This document shows, piece by piece, positions 50,709 through 62,477 of a stretch of DNA of 64,000 nt. The stretch spans positions 372,001 through 436,000 of the forward strand of contig CANOQG010000001.1 in NCBI GenBank assembly GCA_947568835.1, read 5' to 3'. The translations under genes and the position numbers were made by a program. This DNA comes from Protonemura montana. Taxonomy: Eukaryota; Arthropoda; Insecta; Plecoptera; Nemouridae. Every line of letters starts with the position of its first letter. The stretch's first letter is position 1. Under the pieces are notes generated by a model. The model was not told the DNA's origin and did no database searches. It saw only the letters and a list, made by a program, of their open reading frames with translations.

Positions 50709-53700
50709 CTAAGCCTCGGTAAAAAGACACTCCAGACACTTTTCCCCGCTTGCCAGACTCTCCAGACAGTCTGCCTTAGAAGCAAGACGCTCCAGACATT
50801 CTGCCTCACTTGCTAGACGCTCTAAACACTCTGTCTTAGAAGCAAGACGCTCCAGACACCCTGTCTCGCTTGCCAGACGCTCCAAACACTCTGTCTTAGA
50901 AGCAAGACGCTCCAGACACCCTGTTTGGCATGCCTGACGCTCCAGATACTCTGCTTTGCTTGCCAGACGCTCCAGACACTCTACCACGCTAGCCAGAAGC
51001 TACAGACACTCTACTTTGCTAGGAAGACGCTTTAGACACTCTACCTCGGTAATAAAACGCTCCAGAAACTCTGCCTCGCTTGCAAGACGCTCCAGACTAT
51101 CTGCCTTCCTAGCCAGACTCTTCAGAAGCTCTGCCATGCTAGCAATTCGCTCCAGACACTTTGCCTCACTAGCAAGAAGCTCCAGGCACTCTGCTTTGCT
51201 TGCCAGACGCTCCAGACACTCATCCATGCTAGCCAGACGCTCCAGACACGCTGCCTCGCTAAAAAGACGCTTCAGACACTCTGCCTCGCTAACAAGACGC
51301 TCTAGACACTCTGCTTTGCTAGCAAGACGTTTCAGACACTCTTCCTCGCTAGCTAGACGCCCCAGACACTCTGCCTTGGAAGTAAGATGCTCCAGACTAT
51401 CTGCCACGCTAGCTAGACGCTCCAGACACTTTGCATTGGTAGTTAGATGCTCCAGACTATCTGCCACGCTAGCTAGACGCTCCAGACACTCTGCCTCGCT
51501 ACCCAGACGCTCCAGAAACTCTGCCTCGCTAGATTGGCGTCAGACACTTTGCCTTGCTAGACAGACGCTCCATACACTCTCGTTTTATTGCAAATCGCTT
51601 CAGACACTTTGCCTCGGTAATAACACGCTCAAAAAACTCTGCCTCGCTAGCAAGACGCTCCAGACACTCTGCTTAACTATCCAGACGCTCCAGACACTCT
51701 GCCATGCTAGCCAGACGCTGCAGACACTCTGCCTCACTAGCAAAAAGCTCCAGACACTCTGCATCGCTACCCAGGCGCTCCAGACGCTTTGCTTTAATAT
51801 TTTAATGCTTTAAACACTCTGCTACGCTAGCCAGTGGCTCCAGACACTCTGCCACGCTAGCTTGACGCTCTAGGCACTCTGCCTCGCTATTTAGACGCTC
51901 CAGAAACTCTGCCTCGCTAGCCAGGCACTCCAGACACTCTGGCTCGCTACCAGGACGCTCCAGACACTCTGCCTTCCTAGCCAGCCGCTCCAGACACTCT
52001 GCCATGCTAGCCAGAGATTTCAGACACTCTGCTACGCTAGCTAGACGCTCCAGACACTCTGCCACGCTAGCTAGAAGCTCCAGACACTCTGCCTTGCTAC
52101 TTAGACCCTTCAGACACTCTGCCTCGCTAGCCAGGCGCTCCAGACACTCTGCCTCGCTACCCAGACGCTCCAGACTATCTGCCACGCTAGCCAGTGGCTC
52201 CAGAATATTTGCCACGCTAGCCAGAGGCTCCAGACACTCTGCCACGCTAGCTAGACGCTCCAGACACTCTGCATCGCTAACCAGGCGCTCCAGACACTCT
52301 GCCTCGCTATCCAGACGCTCCAGACACTCTGCCTCGCTACCCAGACGCTCCAGACACTCTGCCTCCCTAGCCAGCCACTCCAGACACTCTGCCATGCTAG
52401 CCAGAGATTTCAGACACTCTGCTACGCTAGCTAGACGCTCCAGACACTCTGCCACGCTAGCTAGACGCTCCAGACACTCTGCCTTGCTACCCAGACCCTC
52501 CAGACACTCTGCCCCGCTAGCCAGGCGCTCCAGACACTCTGCCTCGCTACCCAGACGCTCCAGACACTTTGCCTCGCTAGCCAGGCGCTCCAGACACTCT
52601 GCCTCGCTACCTAGACGCTTCAGACTATCTGCCACGCTAGCCAGTTGCTCCAGACACTCTGCCACGCTAGCTAGACGCTCCAGGCACTCTGCCTCGCTAC
52701 TAAGACGCTCCAGACACTCTGCCTCGCTAGCGAGGCATTCCAGCCACTCTGGTTCGCTACTCAGACGCTCCAGACACTCTGCCACGCTAGCTAGACGCTC
52801 CAGACACTCTGCCACGCTAGCCAGACGCTCCAGACACTCTGATTCGCTACCCAGACGTTCCAGACACTTTCCCCCGCTCCCCAGACGCTCCAGACACTCT
52901 GCCTCGCTAGCCAGCCGCTTTAGACACTCTGCCACGCTAGCCAAACGCTCCAGACACTTTGCTACGCTAGCCAGACGCTCCAGACACTCTGATTCGCTAC
53001 CCAGACGTTCCAGACACTTTGCCTTGCCACCCAGACGCTCCAGACACTCTGCCTCGCTAGCCAGGCGCTTCAGAAGCTCTGCCTCGCTAGCCAGGCGCTC
53101 CAGACACTCTGCCATGCTAGCCAGACGCTCCAGACACACTGCCTCGCTTGCCAGGCATTCAAAACACTCTGACTCGCTAGCCAGGCGCTCCATACCTTCT
53201 TCCTTGCTAGCCTTTCGTTCCAGACTTTCTGCCTCGCTAGCAAGACGCTCAAGACACAAACTGCCTCGCTTGCCAGGCGCTCCAGACACTCTCCCACGCT
53301 AGCCAGACGCTGCAGACCATCTACCCTGCTAGCCAGACGCTCCAGACACTCTGCCTCGCTACCCAGACGCTCCAGACACTTTGCCTCGCTACCCAGACGC
53401 TCCAGAGACTCTGCCTCGCTAGCCAGGCGCTTCAGACACTCTGCCTCGCTAGCTAGACGCTCCAGACACTCTGCCATGCTAGCCAGACGCTATAGACTAT
53501 ATGCCACGCTAGCCAGTGGCTCCAGACACTCTGCTACGCTAGCTAGACGCTCCAGACACACTGCCTCGCTACTTAGACGCTCCAGACACTCTGCCTCGCT
53601 AGCCAGGAGCTCCAGACACTCTGCCTTGCTACTTAGACGCTCTAGACACTCTGCCTCGCTAGCCAGCCGCTTTATACACTCTGCCACGCTAGCCAGACGC

Positions 53701-54968
53701 TCCAGACACTCTGCCACGCTAGCCAGACGCTCCAGACACTCTTAGTCGCTACCCAGACGTTCCAGACACTTTGCCTTGCCACCCAGACGCTCCAGACACT
53801 CTGCCTCGCTAGCCAGGCGCTTCAGAAGCTCTGCCTCGCTAGCCAGGCGCTCCAGACACTCTGCCATGCTAGCCAGACGTTCCAGACACACTGCCTCGCT
53901 TGCCAGGCACTCAAAACACTCTGCCTCGCTACCCAGACGCTCCAGACACTTTGCCTCGCTATCCAGACGCTCCAGAGACTCTGCCTCGCTAGCCAGGCGC
54001 TTCAGACACTCTGCCTCGCTAGCTAGACGCTCCAGACACTCTGCCATGCTAGCCAGACGCTATAGACTATATGCCACGCTAGCCAGTGGCTCCAGACTAT
54101 CTGCCACGCTAGCCAGAGGCTCCAGACACTCTGCCATGCTAGCCAGACGCTTCAGACTTTCTGCCACGCTAGCCAAACGCTCCAGACACTCTGCCACGCT
54201 AGCCAGACGCTCCAGACACTCTGATTCGCTACCTAGACGTTCCAGACACTTTGCCTTGCTACTGAGACGCTCCAGACTATCTGCCACGCTAGCCAGTGGC
54301 TCCAGATTATCTGCCACGCTAGCCAGAGGCTCCAGACACTCTGCCACGCTAGCAAGACGCTCCAGACACTCTGCCTCGCTAGCCAGGCGCTCCAGACACT
54401 CTGCCTTGCTACCCAAAATCTCCAGACACTCTGCCTCGCTAGCCAGCCGCTCCAGACACTCTGCCATGCTAGCCAGAGATTTCAGACACTCTGCCTCGCT
54501 AGCCAGGCGCTCCAGACACTCTGCCTCGCTACCCAGACGCTCTAGACACTCTGCCTCGCTAGCCAGCCGCTCCAGACACTCTGCCATGACAGCCAGACGT
54601 TTCAGACTTACTGCCACGCTAGCCAGAGGTTTCAGACACTCTGCTACGCTAGCTAGACTCTCCAGACTCTCTGCCTTGCTAGCTAGATGCTCCAGACACT
54701 CTGCCTTGCTACCCAGACCCTCCAGACACTCTACCTCGCTAGCCAGGCGCTCCAGACACGCTGCCTCGCTACCCAGACGCTCCAGACTATCTGCCACGCT
54801 AGCCAGTGGCTCCAGATTATCTGCCACGCTAGCCAGAGGCTCCAGACACTCTGCTACGCTAGCTAGACGCTCCAGACACTCTGCCTCGCTAGCCAGGCGC
54901 TCCAGACACGCTGCCTCGCTACCCAGACGCTCCAGACTCTCTGTCTTGCTAGCTAGTCGCTCTAGACA
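50709..54968. repeat. HOR copy H19 (4260 bp, class A with insertion)
   Basis: Counterpart of H5 with the same 660-bp insertion (about 53290-54047), but with the three units that H5 has lost. Its 270-bp module is at 53488-53757. Confidence 0.9.
53488..53757. repeat. 270-bp module (copy 2 of 3)
   Basis: Same order of rare units as 18401-18670 at offset 35087, inside the H19 insertion. Confidence 0.85.
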
Positions 54969-57900
54969 CTAAGCCTCGGTAAAAAGACACTCCAGACACT
55001 TTTCCCCGCTTGCCAGACTCTCCAGACAGTCTGCCTTAGAAGCAAGACACTCCAGACATTCTGCCTCACTTGCTAGACGCTCTAAACACTCTGTCTTAGA
55101 AGCAAGACGCTCCAGACACCCTGTCTCGCTTGCCAGACGCTCCAAACACTCTGTCTTAGAAGCAAGACGCTCCAGACACCCTGTTTGGCATGCCTGACGC
55201 TCCAGATACTCTGCTTTGCTTGCCAGACGCTCCAGACACTCTACCACGCTAGCCAGAAGCTACAGACACTCTACTTTGCTAGGAAGACGCTTTAGACACT
55301 CTACTTCGGTAATAAAACGCTCCAGAAACTCTGCCTCGCTTGCAAGACGCTCCAGACTATCTGCCTTCCTAGCCAGACTCTTCAGAAGCTCTGCTATGCT
55401 AGCAATTCGCTCCAGACACTTTGCCTCACTAGCAAGAAGCTCCAGGCACTCTGCTTTGCTTGCCAGACGCTCCAGACACTCATCCATGCTAGCCAGACGC
55501 TCCAGACACGCTGCCTCGCTAAAAAGACGCTTCAGACACTCTGCCTCGCTAACAAGACGCTCTAGACACTCTGCTTTGCTAGCAAGACGTTTCAGACACT
55601 CTTCCTCGCTAGCTAGACGCCCCAGACACTCTGCCTTGGAAGTAAGATGCTCCAGACTATCTGCCACGCTAGCTAGACGCTCCAGACACTTTGCATTGGT
55701 AGTTAGATGCTCCAGACTATCTGCCACGCTAGCTAGACGCTCCAGACACTCTGCCTCGCTACCCAGACGCTCCAGAAACTCTGCCTCGCTAGATTGGCGT
55801 CAGACACTTTGCCTTGCTAGACAGACGATCCATACACTCTCGTTTTATTGCAAATCGCTTCAGACACTTTGCCTCGGTAATAACACGCTCAAAAAACTCT
55901 GCCTCGCTAGCAAGACGCTCCAGACACTCTGCTTAACTATCCAGACGCTCCAGACACTCTGCCATGCTAGCCAGACGCTGCAGACACTCTGCCTCACTAG
56001 CAAAAAGCTCCAGACACTCTGCATCGCTACCCAGGCGCTCCAGACGCTTTGCTTTAATATTTTAATGCTTTAAACACTCTGCTACGCTAGCCAGTGGCTC
56101 CAGACACTCTGCCACGCTAGCTTGACGCTCTAGGCACTCTGCCTCGCTATTTAGACGCTCCAGAAACTCTGCCTCGCTAGCCAGGCACCCTAGACACTCT
56201 GGCTCGCTACCAGGACGCTCCAGACACTCTGCCTTCCTAGCCAGCCGCTCCAGACACTCTGCCATGCTAGCCAGAGATTTCAGACACTCTGCTACGCTAG
56301 CTAGACGCTCCAGACACTCTGCCACGCTAGCTAGAAGCTCCAGACACTCTGCCTTGCTACTTAGACCCTTCAGACACTCTGCCTCGCTAGCCAGGCGCTC
56401 CAGACACTCTGCCTCGCTACCCAGACGCTCCAGACTATCTGCCACGCTAGCCAGTGGCTCCAGAATATTTGCCACGCTAGCCAGAGGCTCCAGACACTCT
56501 GCCACGCTAGCTAGACGCTCCAGACACTCTGCATCGCTAACCAGGCGCTCCAGACACTCTGCCTCGCTATCCAGACGCTCCAGACACTCTGCCTCGCTAC
56601 CCAGACGCTCCAGACACTCTGCCTCCCTAGCCAGCCACTCCAGACACTCTGCCATGCTAGCCAGAGATTTCAGACACTCTGCTACGCTAGCTAGACGCTC
56701 CAGACACTCTGCCACGCTAGCTAGACGCTCCAGACACTCTGCCTTGCCACCCAGACCCTCCAGACACTCTGCCCCGCTAGCCAGACGCTATAGACTATAT
56801 GCCACGCTAGCCAGTGGCTCCAGACACTCTGCTACGCTAGCTAGACGCTCCAGACACACTGCCTCGCTACTTAGACGCTCCAGACACTCTGCCTCGCTAG
56901 CCAGGAGCTCCAGACACTCTGCCTTGCTACTTAGACGCTCTAGACACTCTGCCTCGCTAGCCAGCCGCTTTATACACTCTGCCACGCTAGCCAGACGCTC
57001 CAGACACTCTGCCACGCTAGCCAGACGCTCCAGACACTCTTAGTCGCTACCCAGACGTTCCAGACACTTTGCCTTGCTACCCAAACGCTCCAGACACTCT
57101 GCCTCGCTAGATTGGCGTCAGATACTTTGCCTTGCTAGACAGACGCTCCATACACTCTCGTTTTATTGCAAATCGCTTCAGACACTTTGCCTCGGTAATA
57201 ACACGCACAAGAAACTCTGCCTCGCTAGCAAGACGCTCCAGACACTCTGCCACGCTAGTCAGACGCTCCAGACACTCTGCCTCGCTAGCAAGACGCTCCA
57301 GAATTTCTGCTTAACTATCCAGACGCTCCAGACACTCTGCCATGCTAGCCAGACGCTGCAGACACTCTGCCTCACTAGCAAAAAGCTCCAGACACTCTGC
57401 ATCGCTACCCAGGCGCTCCAGACGCTTTGCTTTAATATTTTATGCTACGCTAGCCAGTGGCTCCAGACACTCTGCCACGCTAGCTTGACGCTCTAGGCAC
57501 TCTGCCTCGCTATTTAGTAGCTCCAGAAACTCTGCCTCGCTAGCCAGGCACTCCAGACACTCTGGCTCGCTACCAGGACGCTCCAGACACTCTGCCTTCC
57601 TAGCCAGCCGCTCCAGACACTCTGCCATGCTAGCCAGAGATTTCAGACACTCTGCTACGCTAGCTAGACGCTCCAGACACTCTGCCACGCTAGCTAGAAG
57701 CTCCAGACACTCTGCCTTGCTACTTAGACCCTTCAGACACTCTGCCTCGCTAGCCAGGCGCTCCAGACACTCTGCCTCGCTACCCAGACGCTCCAGACTA
57801 TCTGCCACGCTAGCCAGTGGCTCCAGAATATTTGCCACGCTAGCCAGAGGCTCCAGACACTCTGCCACGCTAGCTGGACGCTCCAGACACTCTGCATCGC

Positions 57901-59839
57901 TAACCAGGCGCTCCAGACACTCTGCCTCGCTATCCAGACGCTCCAGACACTCTGCCTCGCTACCCAGACGCTCCAGACACTCTGCCTCCCTAGCCAGCCG
58001 CTCCAGACACTCTGCCATGCTAGCCAGAGATTTCAGACACTCTGCTACGCTAGCTAGACGCTCCAGACACTCTGCCACGCTAGCTAGACGCTCTAGACAC
58101 TCTGCCTTGCTACCCAGACCCTCCAGACACTCTGCCCCGCTAGCCAGGCGCTCCAGACACTCTGCCTCGCTACCCAGACGCTCCAGACACTCTGCCTCGC
58201 TAGCCAGGCGCTCCAGACACTCTGCCTCGCTACCTAGACGCTTCAGACTATCTGCCACGCTAGCCAGTTGATCCAGACACTCTGCCACGCTAGCTAGACG
58301 CTCCAGGCACTCTGCCTCGCTACTAAGACGCTCCAGACACTCTGCCTCGCTAGCGAGGCATTCCAGACACTCTGGTTCGCTACTCAGACGCTCCAGACAC
58401 TCTGCCACGCTAGCTAGACGCTCCAGACACTCTGCCACGCTAGCCAGACGCTCCAGACACTCTGATTCGCTACCCAGACGTTCCAGACACTTTCCCTCGC
58501 TCCCCAGACGCTCCAGACACTCTGCTTTGCTAGCCAGCCGCTTTAGACACTCTGCCACGCTAGCCAAACGCTCCAGACACTTTGCTACGCTAGCCAGACG
58601 CTCCAGACACTCTGATTCGCTACCCAGACGTTCCAGACACTTTGCCTTGCCACCCAGACGCTCCAGACACTCTGCCTCGCTAGCCAGGCGCTTCAGAAGC
58701 TCTGCCTCGCTAGCCAGGCGCTCCAGACACTCTGCCATGCTAGCCAGACGTTCCAGACACACTGCCTCGCTTGCCAGGCACTCAAAACACTCTGCCTCGC
58801 TACCCAGACGCTCCAGACACTTTGCCTCGCTATCCAGACGCTCCAGAGACTCTGCCTCGCTAGCCAGGCGCTTCAGACACTCTGCCTCGCTAGCTAGACG
58901 CTCCAGACACTCTGCCATGCTAGCCAGACGCTATAGACTATATGCCACGCTAGCCAGTGGCTCCAGACTATCTGCCACGCTAGCCAGAGGCTCCAGACAC
59001 TCTGCCATGCTAGCCAGACGCTTCAGACTTTCTGCCACGCTAGCCAAACGCTCCAGACACTCTGCCACGCTAGCCAGACGCTCCAGACACTCTGATTCGC
59101 TACCTAGACGTTCCAGACACTTTGCCTTGCTACTGAGACGCTCCAGACTATCTGCCACGCTAGCCAGTGGCTCCAGATTATCTGCCACGCTAGCCAGAGG
59201 CTCCAGACACTCTGCCACGCTAGCAAGACGCTCCAGACACTCTGCCTCGCTAGCCAGGCGCTCCAGACACTCTGCCTTGCTACCCAAAATCTCCAGACAC
59301 TCTGCCTCGCTAGCCAGCCGCTCCAGACACTCTGCCATGCTAGCCAGAGATTTCAGACACTCTGCCTCGCTAGCCAGGCGCTCCAGACACTCTGCCTCGC
59401 TACCCAGACGCTCTAGACACTCTGCCTCGCTAGCCAGCCGCTCCAGACACTCTGCCATGACAGCCAGACGTTTCAGACTTACTGCCACGCTAGCCAGAGG
59501 TTTCAGACACTCTGCTACGCTAGCTAGACTCTCCAGACTCTCTGCCTTGCTAGCTAGATGCTCCAGACACTCTGCCTTGCTACCCAGACCCTCCAGACAC
59601 TCTACCTCGCTAGCCAGGCGCTCCAGACACGCTGCCTCGCTACCCAGACGCTCCAGACTATCTGCCACGCTAGCCAGTGGCTCCAGATTATCTGCCACGC
59701 TAGCCAGAGGCTCCAGACACTCTGCTACGCTAGCTAGACGCTCCAGACACTCTGCCTCGCTAGCCAGGCGCTCCAGACACGCTGCCTCGCTACCCAGACG
59801 CTCCAGACTCTCTGTCTTGCTAGCTAGTCGCTCTAGACA
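54969..59839. repeat. HOR copy H20 (4871 bp, mosaic)
   Basis: The head follows H6/H21. Near 56778 it joins the 270-bp module (56786-57055) and near 57075 joins a second 28-bp unit region (57116) and a class B body with the 15-bp half-unit deletion (about 57440). Length 163 x 30 minus 19 is explained by two 28-bp units and the 15-bp deletion. No 32-bp unit is present. Confidence 0.88.
56786..57055. repeat. 270-bp module (copy 3 of 3)
   Basis: Same module placed in H20 after a class A body cut short near 56778. It is followed by a join to a 28-bp-unit region at about 57075. Confidence 0.85.
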
Positions 59840-62477
59840 CTAAGCCTCGGTAAAAAGACACTCCAGACACTTTTCCCCGCTTGCCAGACTCTCCAGACAG
59901 TCTGCCTTAGAAGCAAGACACTCCAGACATTCTGCCTCACTTGCTAGACGCTCTAAACACTCTGTCTTAGAAGCAAGACGCTCCAGACACCCTGTCTCGC
60001 TTGCCAGACGCTCCAAACACTCTGTCTTAGAAGCAAGACGCTCCAGACACCCTGTTTGGCATGCCTGACGCTCCAGATACTCTGCTTTGCTTGCCAGACG
60101 CTCCAGACACTCTACCACGCTAGCCAGAAGCTACAGACACTCTACTTTGCTAGGAAGACGCTTTAGACACTCTACCTCGGTAATAAAACGCTCCAGAAAC
60201 TCTGCCTCGCTTGCAAGACGCTCCAGACTATCTGCCTTCCTAGCCAGACTCTTCAGAAGCTCTGCTATGCTAGCAATTCGCTCCAGACACTTTGCCTCAC
60301 TAGCAAGAAGCTCCAGGCACTCTGCTTTGCTTGCCAGACGCTCCAGACACTCATCCATGCTAGCCAGACGCTCCAGACACGCTGCCTCGCTAAAAAGACG
60401 CTTCAGACACTCTGCCTCGCTAACAAGACGCTCTAGACACTCTGCTTTGCTAGCAAGACGTTTCAGACACTCTTCCTCGCTAGCTAGACGCCCCAGACAC
60501 TCTGCCTTGGAAGTAAGATGCTCCAGACTATCTGCCACGCTAGCTAGACGCTCCAGACACTTTGCATTGGTAGTTAGATGCTCCAGACTATCTGCCACGC
60601 TAGCTAGACGCTCCAGACACTCTGCCTCGCTACCCAGACGCTCCAGAAACTCTGCCTCGCTAGATTGGCGTCAGACACTTTGCCTTGCTAGACAGACGAT
60701 CCATACACTCTCGTTTTATTGCAAATCGCTTCAGACACTTTGCCTCGGTAATAACACGCTCAAAAAACTCTGCCTCGCTAGCAAGACGCTCCAGACACTC
60801 TGCTTAACTATCCAGACGCTCCAGACACTCTGCCATGCTAGCCAGACGCTGCAGACACTCTGCCTCACTAGCAAAAAGCTCCAGACACTCTGCATCGCTA
60901 CCCAGGCGCTCCAGACGCTTTGCTTTAATATTTTAATGCTTTAAACACTCTGCTACGCTAGCCAGTGGCTCCAGACACTCTGCCACGCTAGCTTGACGCT
61001 CTAGGCACTCTGCCTCGCTATTTAGACGCTCCAGAAACTCTGCCTCGCTAGCCAGGCACCCTAGACACTCTGGCTCGCTACCAGGACGCTCCAGACACTC
61101 TGCCTTCCTAGCCAGCCGCTCCAGACACTCTGCCATGCTAGCCAGAGATTTCAGACACTCTGCTACGCTAGCTAGACGCTCCAGACACTCTGCCACGCTA
61201 GCTAGAAGCTCCAGACACTCTGCCTTGCTACTTAGACCCTTCAGACACTCTGCCTCGCTAGCCAGGCGCTCCAGACACTCTGCCTCGCTACCCAGACGCT
61301 CCAGACTATCTGCCACGCTAGCCAGTGGCTCCAGAATATTTGCCACGCTAGCCAGAGGCTCCAGACACTCTGCCACGCTAGCTAGACGCTCCAGACACTC
61401 TGCATCGCTAACCAGGCGCTCCAGACACTCTGCCTCGCTATCCAGACGCTCCAGACACTCTGCCTCGCTACCCAGACGCTCCAGACACTCTGCCTCCCTA
61501 GCCAGCCACTCCAGACACTCTGCCATGCTAGCCAGAGATTTCAGACACTCTGCTACGCTAGCTAGACGCTCCAGACACTCTGCCACGCTAGCTAGACGCT
61601 CCAGACACTCTGCCTTGCTACCCAGACCCTCCAGACACTCTGCCCCGCTAGCCAGGCGCTCCAGACACTCTGCCTCGCTACCCAGACGCTCCAGACACTC
61701 TGCCTCGCTAGCCAGGCGCTCCAGACACTCTGCCTCGCTACCTAGACGCTTCAGACTATCTGCCACGCTAGCCAGTTGCTCCAGACACTCTGCCACGCTA
61801 GCTAGACGCTCCAGGCACTCTGCCTCGCTACTAAGACGCTCCAGACACTCTGCCTCGCTAGCGAGGCATTCCAGCCACTCTGGTTCGCTACTCAGACGCT
61901 CCAGACACTCTGCCACGCTAGCTAGACGCTCCAGACACTCTGCCACGCTAGCCAGACGCTCCAGACACTCTGATTCGCTACCCAGACGTTCCAGACACTT
62001 TCCCCCGCTCCCCAGACGCTCCAGACACTCTGCCTCGCTAGCCAGCCGCTTTAGACACTCTGCCTCGCTAGCTAGACGCTCCAGACACTCTACCATGCTA
62101 GCCAGACGCTATAGACTATCCGCCACGCTAGCCATAGGCTCCAGACACTCTGCCACGCTAGCAAGACGCTCCAGACACTCAGCTACGCTCGCCGGACGCT
62201 CCAGACACTCTGCCTCGCTATTCAGACGCTCCAGTTACTCTACCATGCTAGCTAGACTCTCCAGACACTCTGCCTCGCTAGCCAGGCGCTCCAGACACTC
62301 TGCCTCGCTACCCAGACGCCCCAGACACTCTGCTACGCTAGCTAGACGCTCCAGACACTCTGTCTTGCTACCCAGACGCTCCAGACACTCTGCTACGCTA
62401 GCTAGACGCTCCAGACACTCTGTCTTGCTACCCAGACGCTCCAGACTCTCTGTCTTGCTAGCTAGTCGCTCTAGACA
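59840..62477. repeat. HOR copy H21 (2638 bp, A-head/C-tail fusion)
   Basis: This follows H20's head and the class A body to about 62050. There, within cgctttagacactctgcc, it joins the class C tail also seen at 27757-28185. Length is 88 x 30 minus 2. Confidence 0.88.

Larger units (their letters stand above)
50709..56276. repeat. Segmental duplication, right member
   Basis: Counterpart of 15712-21189 in the same orientation. It retains three units lost on the left. The two members part at about 56277, where this copy reads gccagagatttcag and the left one gccagacgcttcag. Confidence 0.85.
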
